Shown in pieces: positions 1-9,228 of a stretch of 64,000 bases of DNA. Every line of letters starts with the position of its first letter. The first letter of the stretch is position 1. The notes beneath the pieces were generated by a model that was not told the DNA's origin, searched no databases, and was given only the letters and a program-made list of their open reading frames with translations. The translations under genes were made by a program, and so were the position numbers. Location: contig NW_017962922.1 of assembly GCF_001661345.1 (NCBI RefSeq), positions 531,037 to 595,036 of the forward strand. Reading direction: 5' to 3'. The DNA comes from Ascoidea rubescens DSM 1968. Lineage: Eukaryota; Ascomycota; Saccharomycetes; Ascoideales; Ascoideaceae.

Positions 1-1
1 T

Positions 2-733
2 GAAAGAGTGTTTGAAGTTGCTCCAGTTTTCAGAGCCGAGAATTCAAATACCCATAGACATATGACCGAATTTATGGGTTTAGATTTAGAAATGGCATTT
101 GAAGAACATTACGATGAAGTTGTTGATTTATTATCAGATTTGTTCATCTATATCTTCAACCAATTGAATCTTTCATATAAAAAGGAAATTGAAATTGTCA
201 GAAAACAGTTTCCATGCGATGAATTCAAGATTCCTAAAAAAATGGTTAGAATTCCATTCAAAGAAGGTATTCAATTATTAAGAGATGTTGGTGGTAAAAC
301 GGAATTAGGATCTTACGACGATTTGTCTACTGAAAACGAAAAGTTATTGGGTAAGATTGTCCATGATAAATACGACACCGATTTCTATATTTTGGACAAG
401 TTTCCAAGTGCTATTAGACCATTTTATACAATGCCTGATCCAGTTGACAGCAACTATTCCAACTCTTACGATTTCTTCATGAGAGGAGAAGAGATCTTGT
501 CTGGTGCCCAAAGAATCCACGACTCAGATTTGCTAGCTAAAAAAATGAGAGAATTGGGCGTTGATCCAGACTCCCCAGGTGTTGACGACTATGTTAACTG
601 TTTTAGATACGGTTGTCCTCCTCATGCCGGTGGCGGTATTGGTTTGGAGAGAGTTGTGATGTTTTTCCTTGGATTGAAAAACATCAGAAGAGCCTCGTTG
701 TTTCCCAGAGACCCCAAGCGTTTGCACCCATAA
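2..733 (+). CDS. DPS1: Aspartyl-tRNA synthetase, cytosolic (3' part only)
   Basis: This is the C-terminal 243 residues of a class II aspartyl-tRNA synthetase, which charges tRNA-Asp with aspartate in the cytosol. The gene runs off the left edge, so no start is present; codons GAA-AGA precede the first visible GTG in the same frame. Class II motif 2 is visible as [15 protein letters not shown] near the start. Motif 3 is visible as [14 protein letters not shown] near the end, and the protein closes with [10 protein letters not shown], the typical terminus of yeast Dps1 and animal DARS. The catalytic core is well conserved and shows no breaks. VPS10 follows on the same strand after about 240 bases. 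The assignment is secure; only the N-terminal anticodon-binding part is missing. Confidence 0.97.
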   Translation, partial: ERVFEVAPVFRAENSNTHRHMTEFMGLDLEMAFEEHYDEVVDLLSDLFIYIFNQLNLSYKKEIEIVRKQFPCDEFKIPKKMVRIPFKEGIQLLRDVGGKTELGSYDDLSTENEKLLGKIVHDKYDTDFYILDKFPSAIRPFYTMPDPVDSNYSNSYDFFMRGEEILSGAQRIHDSDLLAKKMRELGVDPDSPGVDDYVNCFRYGCPPHAGGGIGLERVVMFFLGLKNIRRASLFPRDPKRLHP

Positions 734-976
734 TCGTGCTGTGTGCTGTGTGCTGTTTTCTTGTCCACTGCTATTCCTTTAGCTTTCTACATAACTATCT
801 AGAATCTATTCACACTTTATCTCTTTGTGCAGATTGTGCGTGTGTCACGCCGGTGCCTCGAGACCATTTGGCGGAGCGGTGCGTCGCTTTCTCTGCAAAA
901 GCTCACTTCTTCCATCTAGAACTGAGCAGACCTGTAGATAACACTGTAGCTGCTGTGTAGCTTGTATCGTCCACCA

Positions 977-3900
977 ATGGTTTATTTCAATCGCAGCATA
1001 GCAAAGACCTTGATCTTGCAATTGATACTTGCAATTGCTCCCCAGGCCTTTGCTGATGGTTTCACGCCCAAGGTGTCCATCACAAAATTCAACCATCTTT
1101 CTGAGAACCTACTCTACTTTGATGATTCATCTGTCGCACTTACCTTGAACGACAAAATACTATACCAAACCAACAACGATGGCAAAGATTGGGATAATTT
1201 AAATAAGGAGATCTTCAACAACAAAAAAATAGAAAAAAAAGATCCAGATTTCCAAATTACCAAATTGATTAAAGATCCCTTTTACAAGAAGAGAGCGTTT
1301 GCCTTAACTGAGACTTCAAAGCATTTTTACACTCTAGACAATGGTGACTCTTGGGAATCCTTTTTTTTACCCAAGAATGCCAAATTGTCGTTAATTGATA
1401 TCAAATTCAATTCAAGGAATAAAGACTATTTAATTATAGATTTTTTTGATTGTGATAATGACGACGATGGAGATTATGATAAATGCATTCACAAGTTTTA
1501 TTATACAAAGGACAATCTAAACTCGGATCCAAATTTACTATTCTCAAATGAACACATCTCCTTTTGCACCTTTACTCATGAGTCTGAGTCCTTTAAAGAA
1601 GGCCCTGATGAGGCAATTTTATGTCTTGAATCTGTCAAAGATTCTAAAAATCGTTTCAAAAATTCAAGATTACTATATTCAGAAAATTGGTTTAAAGATA
1701 AAAATGATCCTCAAGTTATAACAGATGAAACCGAATCCCTATCCAACTCCTATATTTTTGAAATTAAAGTCATTCAATCCTTTATTGTCGTTAAAAGTTA
1801 TTCCGATAAATATAATATTAATTCTTCAGTTAATTTATTTGTTTCTAAAGATGGTAAAACCTTCAAGAAATCAAACTTTCCAAGTCATTTGATGAATGAA
1901 ATGTTTACTTTTTTACCTTCCAATGACGAGCATTCTCTTTATGTTTCTGTCTGGGGTTATAAATCATCAATTGAAGGTGATTCAAGTGACGACGACGATG
2001 ACGATGATTATGATACAGGGTTGTCATTTGGTTTTACCTTTAAAAACGTCATCTCGGATCTTTATGTATCAGACTCAAATGGTATCAATTTTAAAAAATT
2101 GGATAATTTTTATATCAATAAAACTGAAAGCAATTATTTTGGCTTTTTCACACTCGAAAAATCCTCATTAGTTGATGGGATTTGGTTGGGTAATTTAATG
2201 GTTGGCTACGATGATAATAATTTCTTTTTTCCCAAAATCAGATCCGTTTTATCTTATGACGCTGGTCGTTCATGGAATTATTTGAATTTTACCAAAAAAG
2301 AATCCGATGAGTTCCCTGATTCTGATTGTAATGGCGATGATGACAATGATTGTGTTTTAAATATTTTGACAACAATGGTTAGAAATGGCGATGGAGGATA
2401 CGAATCCGGGCCAACTCCGGGTATTGTTATCGGTTTAGGTAGTTACTCTAAATCATCTTCGTCTCTACTAAGTTCCGAGATTTCTACTTTACAAACTTTT
2501 ATATCAAGAGATGGTGGTTTGAATTGGAAACTAGCTTTGAATGATCCATGCTTTTGTCAATTTGGTGATCAAGGCAATGTAATTCTTGCTGTTCCATATA
2601 AAGAAGGTACAACAAGTTCAAAGAAAAAAAAGGATACTCTTTATTACTCTTTGGATCAAGGAGATACCTGGGAAACTTTTGAATTAGAAGAATCTGTCCT
2701 GCCTTTATTTTTAACCTCAACAATCGACGGAACGTCAACAAAATTCATCTACGCTGCAATTTCTAACCATAAATCAAACAGAATAGATGATATAAATGCA
2801 ATTGATGATTCTTCCCTTGGCGCTCAATTATACATTTATTCTTTTGATTTTCAAGATGCATTTTCCAAAAAATGCGAGGAAAATGATTATGAAGACTGGT
2901 TTGCAAGAAAAAGCTCTGAGGATGAAGAACCAAAATGTGTCTTTGGTCATAAAGAAAAATTTCATCGAAGAAAACAAGATGCTAAATGTTTTGTCAACAA
3001 ATTATTTGAAGATGTTAAAGCCGAAGATGTTAGATGTGAATGTAAAAGAGACGATTACGAATGTAATGACGGATTTAAAGAAAACTCAAAGGGAGAATGT
3101 AAACCTGATTTTAAGATACTAAGAGAATTGTGTTTAAACGAAAATAACAAAAATTTAGACAAAAAATCTAAAAGAAATCCTGAGGATGAACAAAATATTA
3201 AAATCAAAGCAGTTACTAAAAGAATTATACCTGGTGATCAATGTGATCCAGAAGCCAAGGACTCATTGAAATTGACTGAAGATGATAATTATGTAATTGA
3301 ATGCGGTAAAATTCTTTCCCAATCTTCAAATGATCTTATCAAAATCTCTGAAAAGGAAATTTCAGGAGGAGTCGCTCAATACTATTATCTCAATCAAAGT
3401 CCTGATAACTTGAAGGATGAAACAATTGTTGTGAGAACCACTACTGGAAAGGTTTATAAATCTCATGATGGAGGATTAGATTTTGAAGAATTAAAGATTA
3501 AAGAAAAAATTAAAGACATAATTCTTGACCCATATTCTAAAGATAATGTTTATCTAGTAATTGATGATGAAGACAAAATTTACAAGAGTACTACTAGGGG
3601 AAAATTATTTAAAAAAATTGGAGTGCCAACTAAACTCAATAGTTTTAAAATTCCATCACTAACGTTTAATAAAATGAACTCAGACCATTTAATTTGGACT
3701 GGTGACAGTAAATCTTGCGATGATGATTTTTATGGCAGTGATTGTTATCCCGTGGCATATATTTCCAAAAATGGAGGCAAGAAATGGAATAAACTATTAG
3801 ATAATGTTAAATACTGTGATTTCAGCGGATCAATACTCGAAGACCAATATAAAAATCTGGATTTAGTTTATTGTGAAAAATACAATGAAGAAGAAAGTAA

Positions 3901-6097
3901 TAATGGACTAAAAATTTACAAGCTAATGTCATCAAAGGATTATTTCAAAAAAGATAAAAAAGTTTTATTTGAGAGAATTATAGGGTTTGCTATAGCTGAT
4001 GAATTTATTGTTGTTGCATCTGTTGACGATGATAATACATCCCTAAAAGCACATACAACAGTTGATGGGAATATATTTGCGATAGCCGAATTCCCATACG
4101 ATTTCCATGTTGATAAACAACAAGCGTATACGATATTGGAGTCGATTAGTAAAAGTATTTTCATCCATGTTACTACAAATGAGAAAAGAGAAAGAGAATT
4201 TGGTAGTATATTAAAATCTAATTCGAATGGTACCTCATATGTATTGAGTGAAAATTATGTTAATAGAAATGAGATTGGATTTGTTGACTATGAGAATGTT
4301 AAAGGCATTGAAGGAATTGAGATTATTAACGTTGTTTCCAATTACCAAGAAGTGTTGGCAAAAAACAGTAAAAAAGAGTTGAAGAGTAAGATCACGCATA
4401 ATGATGGAGGAGAATGGAATTATATTCAACCACCATCAATCAATTCAAAGGGGGAGAAATACAAATGTATTAATGAAAAGAAATCGTTACATGAGTGTTC
4501 ATTGAATTTGCATGGATACACTGAAAAAATTGATGGCCGAGATACATATGGATCTGGGTCAGCAGTTGGAATGATGGTAGCAGTGGGAAATGTTGGTAAA
4601 ACATTGGAAGCAATTGAGAACTGTTCTACATTCATGACTCGAGATGGAGGAATAACATGGAAGGAGATCCATGAGGGAGTTTATAGTTGGGAATATGGAG
4701 ATCAGGGAAGTATAATTATACTAGTTAAAGATAATGAAGTTGATAATAAATTTATTTATTCGCTAGACGAGGGAGAACGGTGGTTTGAATATGAATTTAG
4801 CGAAGAGAATGTTAAGATTATTGATATTGCGACCATACCATCCGACACATCTAGAAAGTTTATTTTAATTTGTGATATAGAAAAAAAAGAAGGTGGGTTT
4901 GAAATTGATTCCAAGATATTTACAATTGATTTTAGTGATGTTCATGAGAGGCAATGTAAGTTAGATTTGGACAATCCAGATGAAGATGATTTTGAGTATT
5001 GGTCACCAAAGCATCCGTTTATTGCTAACAATTGTTTATTTGGACATGAAGTTCAATATCTTCGAAGAGTTAGCGATAATTCTGATTGTTTTATTGGAAA
5101 CGCACCATTAAGAGAGGCGTATAAAGTGTTAAGAAACTGTTCGTGCAGCCGGCTAGATTATGAGTGTGATTATAATTATGTAAAGAGTAATGACGGGACA
5201 TGTAAGTTGGTTGCTGGGCTAGAAGGCAAAGACCCAATGGAAGTGTGTCATAAAGAAGATGTGTTTGAATATTTCAAGGCCACCGGGTATAGAAAATTAC
5301 CATTAAGTACATGTGTTGGCGGTAAAGAGTTTGATAAGTTCGAAGCAATCGCGTGTCCAGGAAAGGAAAAAGAGTTTAATAAAGCACACAAGAGTGGATT
5401 AAGTGGACTCAATTTATTGATTGTGGTGATTGTACCTCTATTGATGTTTTTATTAAGTGCTTGGATAGTTTATGATAAAGGAATTCGAAGAAATGGAGGA
5501 TTTGCAATGTTTGGACAAATCAGGCTAGGAGATGATGATGAGGAAAATGGATTGGGTGGATTTCAAAGAGTTGATGATACCAAGATGGATAAAGTTATAA
5601 ATAAAATAGTGGATATTGGATTTATAATATTTACATCAGTGGTTTCATTACAATATTTTATCCGAAATAATTTGATCAAAAAATTAGTGGGATCAAGAAG
5701 CGGTGGTATTGGCAGAAATCGCAGTAATTACAGAAGATTATTTGCCGAGGGAACATATGAGGACGTTATAAGCAATGAGAACTTTGATGGAGAGATAGGG
5801 GACAGCGATGAAGACAGCTTGCTAGGGCTGGGAAACGACGAAGATGCCAATGAGATTGACAGTCTATTTGAGAATAGCATTGGGTATGACCAGGACTCTG
5901 AAATACAGCACGCTACAGAACTACATGAACATGATGATCATGAATATGATGACCATGAACATGATGACCATGAAGAAGCGAATAATAATCCTGCCTCGTT
6001 GAGCCCCATATCAATACCAGTGCCTGCTCCAGCAGCACAAAAACCCAAAAATGATAACATATTTGGCAATAAAAACGATTCCCGCGAGCCATTGTGA
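977..6097 (+). CDS. VPS10: Vacuolar protein sorting receptor Vps10 (sortilin family)
   Basis: Type I receptor of 1706 residues that sorts carboxypeptidase Y-like hydrolases from the late Golgi to the vacuole. The ATG at 977 is chosen; the frame is open five codons further up but only from a TTG. A signal peptide covers about residues 1-24. The lumenal part holds two Vps10 domains with many Asp-box turns (SRDGGLNW, SLDQGDTW, SHDGGLDF, TRDGGITW, SLDEGERW), each half followed by a Cys-rich module. One membrane span lies near residues 1477-1500, followed by IVYDKGIRRNGGFA and IRLGDD, which match the yeast Vps10 tail. A second hydrophobic stretch near 1545-1560 is also seen in yeast. The acidic tail contains a His/Asp repeat near 1642-1667 that I do not know from the family. 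Length is slightly above yeast Vps10 (about 1580). S. cerevisiae also has the VTH1/VTH2 paralogues. Confidence 0.97.
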   Translation: MVYFNRSIAKTLILQLILAIAPQAFADGFTPKVSITKFNHLSENLLYFDDSSVALTLNDKILYQTNNDGKDWDNLNKEIFNNKKIEKKDPDFQITKLIKDPFYKKRAFALTETSKHFYTLDNGDSWESFFLPKNAKLSLIDIKFNSRNKDYLIIDFFDCDNDDDGDYDKCIHKFYYTKDNLNSDPNLLFSNEHISFCTFTHESESFKEGPDEAILCLESVKDSKNRFKNSRLLYSENWFKDKNDPQVITDETESLSNSYIFEIKVIQSFIVVKSYSDKYNINSSVNLFVSKDGKTFKKSNFPSHLMNEMFTFLPSNDEHSLYVSVWGYKSSIEGDSSDDDDDDDYDTGLSFGFTFKNVISDLYVSDSNGINFKKLDNFYINKTESNYFGFFTLEKSSLVDGIWLGNLMVGYDDNNFFFPKIRSVLSYDAGRSWNYLNFTKKESDEFPDSDCNGDDDNDCVLNILTTMVRNGDGGYESGPTPGIVIGLGSYSKSSSSLLSSEISTLQTFISRDGGLNWKLALNDPCFCQFGDQGNVILAVPYKEGTTSSKKKKDTLYYSLDQGDTWETFELEESVLPLFLTSTIDGTSTKFIYAAISNHKSNRIDDINAIDDSSLGAQLYIYSFDFQDAFSKKCEENDYEDWFARKSSEDEEPKCVFGHKEKFHRRKQDAKCFVNKLFEDVKAEDVRCECKRDDYECNDGFKENSKGECKPDFKILRELCLNENNKNLDKKSKRNPEDEQNIKIKAVTKRIIPGDQCDPEAKDSLKLTEDDNYVIECGKILSQSSNDLIKISEKEISGGVAQYYYLNQSPDNLKDETIVVRTTTGKVYKSHDGGLDFEELKIKEKIKDIILDPYSKDNVYLVIDDEDKIYKSTTRGKLFKKIGVPTKLNSFKIPSLTFNKMNSDHLIWTGDSKSCDDDFYGSDCYPVAYISKNGGKKWNKLLDNVKYCDFSGSILEDQYKNLDLVYCEKYNEEESNNGLKIYKLMSSKDYFKKDKKVLFERIIGFAIADEFIVVASVDDDNTSLKAHTTVDGNIFAIAEFPYDFHVDKQQAYTILESISKSIFIHVTTNEKREREFGSILKSNSNGTSYVLSENYVNRNEIGFVDYENVKGIEGIEIINVVSNYQEVLAKNSKKELKSKITHNDGGEWNYIQPPSINSKGEKYKCINEKKSLHECSLNLHGYTEKIDGRDTYGSGSAVGMMVAVGNVGKTLEAIENCSTFMTRDGGITWKEIHEGVYSWEYGDQGSIIILVKDNEVDNKFIYSLDEGERWFEYEFSEENVKIIDIATIPSDTSRKFILICDIEKKEGGFEIDSKIFTIDFSDVHERQCKLDLDNPDEDDFEYWSPKHPFIANNCLFGHEVQYLRRVSDNSDCFIGNAPLREAYKVLRNCSCSRLDYECDYNYVKSNDGTCKLVAGLEGKDPMEVCHKEDVFEYFKATGYRKLPLSTCVGGKEFDKFEAIACPGKEKEFNKAHKSGLSGLNLLIVVIVPLLMFLLSAWIVYDKGIRRNGGFAMFGQIRLGDDDEENGLGGFQRVDDTKMDKVINKIVDIGFIIFTSVVSLQYFIRNNLIKKLVGSRSGGIGRNRSNYRRLFAEGTYEDVISNENFDGEIGDSDEDSLLGLGNDEDANEIDSLFENSIGYDQDSEIQHATELHEHDDHEYDDHEHDDHEEANNNPASLSPISIPVPAPAAQKPKNDNIFGNKNDSREPL

Positions 6098-6497
6098 TTG
6101 CTAGAAGATATTTTGATTACACATAACCTGTTTTGCAGCTTCATAAATAATATAGTGATTTTTTCTACAAGCATCTGCGGATACAAACGCGGATAGAAGC
6201 ACGGAGAGGAATACGGGCACGGAGATACACTACCGCAACTGGGCACGGAACGGAGTTTGCTTACACGGACACAGATGCGGCTGCGCGCATGGATTATCTA
6301 AGGTCTGACTCAGCACACGTGCGTCCGAGAAAATTTTTCTCTTAGTGGAGCGCTGGAAAGGGCGAGAAAAAACAGAAGAGAAAAAGCCCATAGCTATAAA
6401 AGGAGTTGTTTTTTCATGTTTTTTCTGAGCGCAGAAAATTTGTTTCTGAATCATCTGAGCGGTCATTCTTAATTTTCTGTATCTCGCTTCTTGTGCC
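6098..6497. promoter_or_regulatory. BUR6 promoter region
   Basis: This 400-base spacer between VPS10 and BUR6 is richer in GC than its surroundings between about 6175 and 6330. That part has several loose repeats of the type CACGGAG/ACGCGGA. A palindromic CACGTG lies at 6316-6321, and a good TATA box (TATAAAA) at 6395-6401, about 100 bases before the BUR6 ATG. A CT-rich stretch leads into the start. The site assignments come from sequence match only. Confidence 0.6.
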
Positions 6498-7205
6498 ATG
6501 TCCTCCAGTGATCTTGATTTCCTCGACCGTAACACTAACAGCAGCTCTCTCGGGCTTGCTGGCCTCTCTTCCCTCAGCAACCTCAACACCCTCAAAAATC
6601 TCAGCACACTCAGCAACATCAACAGCATCAGCTCCCTCAACAACATCAGTCGCAACTCTCCCGCAAATCCTAGCTCCACTGTTGGGCCCAACAGCACGAG
6701 CAATGCCAGCGCTACCCATGCAAACACTCTCAATGTCTCTACTGCTCCCTCAACCGATGCCTCTCCAACCAGAAAGCCCTACAAGAAGGAGAGCTACGAG
6801 CATATAAAAACACATTTCCCTGCTGCTAGAATAAAAAAACTAATGCAAAGTGATGACGATATTGGTAAAGTCGCCCAAGCTACTCCCGTTGTTGTTGGTA
6901 AAGCCTTGGAGATATTTCTCTGCAAACTTGTGGAAAAATCCTGTGATGAAGCAAGATTGGCTGGTGCTAAAAAGATAAATGCTTTGCATGTCAAGAGTGC
7001 TGTCGATCGAAATGAAAAGTTTGATTTCTTGGTGGATTTAGTTGCAAAGTATGGCAATACCCACCATTCCAATTCGAACTCCACCTCTAATTCTAATTCC
7101 AATTCCAATACTAATCCCATAAATACCCCCACTACTGCCACATACTCTAATACTGTGAATAAAAGCAATAATAGCAACAACAGTTTTAGCAATAATTACC
7201 ACTGA
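6498..7205 (+). CDS. BUR6: NC2 alpha subunit (negative cofactor 2, Bur6/DRAP1)
   Basis: Histone-fold subunit of NC2, which with the beta subunit (Ncb2/DR1) binds TBP on DNA and controls pre-initiation complex assembly. The histone fold spans about residues 103-185. IKTHFPAARIKKLMQ, DIGKVAQATPVVVGKALEIFL and KFDFL are close to yeast Bur6 and animal DRAP1. The N-terminal 90 residues are a Ser/Asn/Leu-rich linker with SNLNTLKN-like repeats. The C-terminus is an Asn/Ser tract encoded by near-perfect repeats. These flanks make it longer (235 residues) than yeast Bur6 (about 140). The ATG at 6498 follows a TATA box by about 100 bases. Dpb3/Hap5-type histone folds were considered, but the FPAA/DIGKV/KFDFL set is specific to NC2 alpha. 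Confidence 0.93.
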   Translation: MSSSDLDFLDRNTNSSSLGLAGLSSLSNLNTLKNLSTLSNINSISSLNNISRNSPANPSSTVGPNSTSNASATHANTLNVSTAPSTDASPTRKPYKKESYEHIKTHFPAARIKKLMQSDDDIGKVAQATPVVVGKALEIFLCKLVEKSCDEARLAGAKKINALHVKSAVDRNEKFDFLVDLVAKYGNTHHSNSNSTSNSNSNSNTNPINTPTTATYSNTVNKSNNSNNSFSNNYH

Positions 7206-9228
7206 TCATAATTTCAATATGATTATTGACAGTAATAATACTTTCTAAAATTCAATTTCAACTAATTATAATCAATAAAAAAAATGTTAATTAATATGAT
7301 AGCCACGATTACTAACCATAATCAATATCACAACTATTTATTATGTTTTATGTTAATATAGTCTATATTAATCATTATTAATTTACTGATGGTTCATTTG
7401 ATGATTTTTTTTTTTCTCGTTATCTATATTTTATTTTATTTTTTTTTTATTTTACTTCGTTAGGATGTTTGTCTTTAGATTTATCATTGATTATTATAAC
7501 TTTATTTTTCTCTATCTTTTATTTTTTTAGTATTATTTCGGTTTCTCTTTATACTTATATTTATTATAATATTTAAATTTAATTTTAAATTTAATTGTTT
7601 TTGACTTCAATTTCCACTTCAATTTCAATTTCAATTTCAATTTCCACTTTGACTTCAATTTCTACTTTTATATTTTATTCCATTCTTTTGTGTTCTCTTT
7701 CATTCATTTTCTTTCTCTTTTTTTAGTAATATTACTGTTATCGTTATTGTTATTATTTTTATTTTTATTTTTATTTTTATTTTTGTTTTTAGTTTTAGTT
7801 TTAGTTTTAGTTTATTATAATCTTGTCTTACTATTGGTGGTTCATTTGTTTCAAACTAAAAGTATTTGGTTTAATTATCTATTTAATCATTTGTTTAATT
7901 ACTTAATTATTTATTTGATTTCATTTTTCTCTATTCTCTTCTGTTAATACTGGCTATTCTTTTTTATTTAGTTTTTTCACTATTTAAATACCATTTAAAT
8001 ATTATCTAATTATACAACTTTTTCAATTATCTTTTATTTATCTTTTATTTATCCTTTGATTATCCATTATTTATCCATTATTTTTTAATTACCAACTATA
8101 TTGAACTCTATACTCTACTTATTCTGTTAAAAGATTCATTTAGATTCCGGGTTTTAACCTTTATTCCCAATTCAAATCAATAGGCCCAGGCTTTATTCTT
8201 ACATTTAAACTATTTTAAATTAAAATTAATTATTTTAAATTATTTTAAACTATTTTAAACTATTTAGAATTATTTAAAATTATTTAAATTTTATTTTATT
8301 TAACATTTGGAAAGAAAAAAAAAACACTAACGAGATTCAGTAATTTTTTAATTTTCTCAAATCTGGGGTATCATCTTTCGCACTACTTCACTCCACCATA
8401 TCATACTATACCACTATCCTCTCTACGCCAACATAACTATCTTCTTTGCACCATCATCTTCATAAATTCATCATCCTTATCCTCTACAAATCCACCATGG
8501 GTAGGTTATCATGGTCTTTTGACTCTCTTTTCTAGCCCTTTAATCTCTTAATCTTCCTTCCAATTCTTTCGTTTTTTAAATCTTAAGGGTTAATTTTAAT
8601 AGCTTTCGATTTCAATCATCGTTTTTTCCACAAACTTTCGATTTTAATCATTGTTTTTTCCATCAACTTTCTACTAATTTCAATTATTTTTCTGAATTTT
8701 TACATTTTTACACTTCTAAATTAGTTTTATCATGTTTTAATCACTATTTCTCACTCTGTTGCCTTTTTTTTTGTCACTTTCCACCATCTTATCTCTCCTT
8801 TTGCATTCTGACTAAGTTTAAATTGCTTTTTATCTTCATTAGTTCTGTTCTTTTCTCAAATGTTCAACTTTTCATTCACTACTTCAATATTATTGAAACC
8901 TGTTATTAACTCATCAGCATTTAGAAATTTCCCTTGAATTCTCTTCACTTTTTTTTACTATTTAAATACTCCAGTTTTCCTTTCAAGAAGAATCTTTTTC
9001 TTTTTAATTTTTTTTTTTTAATTTCATTCTTTTCATCTGTTTATAAATATATTAATCTTTTCATAATTATTATATTTTCCATTATATTTTTCATTATATT
9101 CTTCATTATATTTATTATATTCTTCATTATATTTTTCATTATATTCTTCATTATATTTATTATATTCTTCATTATATTTTTCATTATATTCTTCATTATA
9201 CTCTTCCTCTTAATTTTTCACGCTTCCT
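7206..9228. other. 2-kb AT-rich intergenic region with simple repeats
   Basis: No convincing gene is present in this unusually long gap. The plus strand is strongly T-rich and carries several microsatellite-like blocks: CAATTT hexamers around 7600-7670, TTTTTA then TTTTAG units around 7752-7815, ATTTAAA-type units around 8200-8300, and ATTATA/TTC units around 9075-9206. Two near-identical copies of a 30-base CTTTCGATT..TTTTTTCC stretch sit at about 8600 and 8635. A CA/CT-rich leader-like segment at 8370-8490 ends in a good initiation context (CCACCATGG at 8491-8499), but the frame closes after 12 codons. Open frames at 7690-7947 and 8934-9242 are Phe/Leu/Ile runs produced by the repeats and are not regarded as coding. 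Confidence 0.7.
9075..9206. repeat. ATTATA/TTC tandem repeat before the FGGY kinase
   Basis: About 130 bases built from units of the type TTCATTATATT and TTTATTATATTC, repeated more than ten times with small changes. The block ends about 20 bases before the kinase ATG, so it must lie in or next to its 5' leader. Confidence 0.8.

Noticed and set aside
7690-7947. 85-codon Leu/Phe-rich frame
   Set aside because: Produced by TTTTTA and TTTTAG repeats; no protein-like pattern.
8494-8535. Possible first exon (CCACCATGG followed by GTAGGT) of a spliced gene
   Set aside because: The context is good, but the frame closes after 12 codons and no matching second exon or CTAAC-acceptor pair with coding sequence was found.
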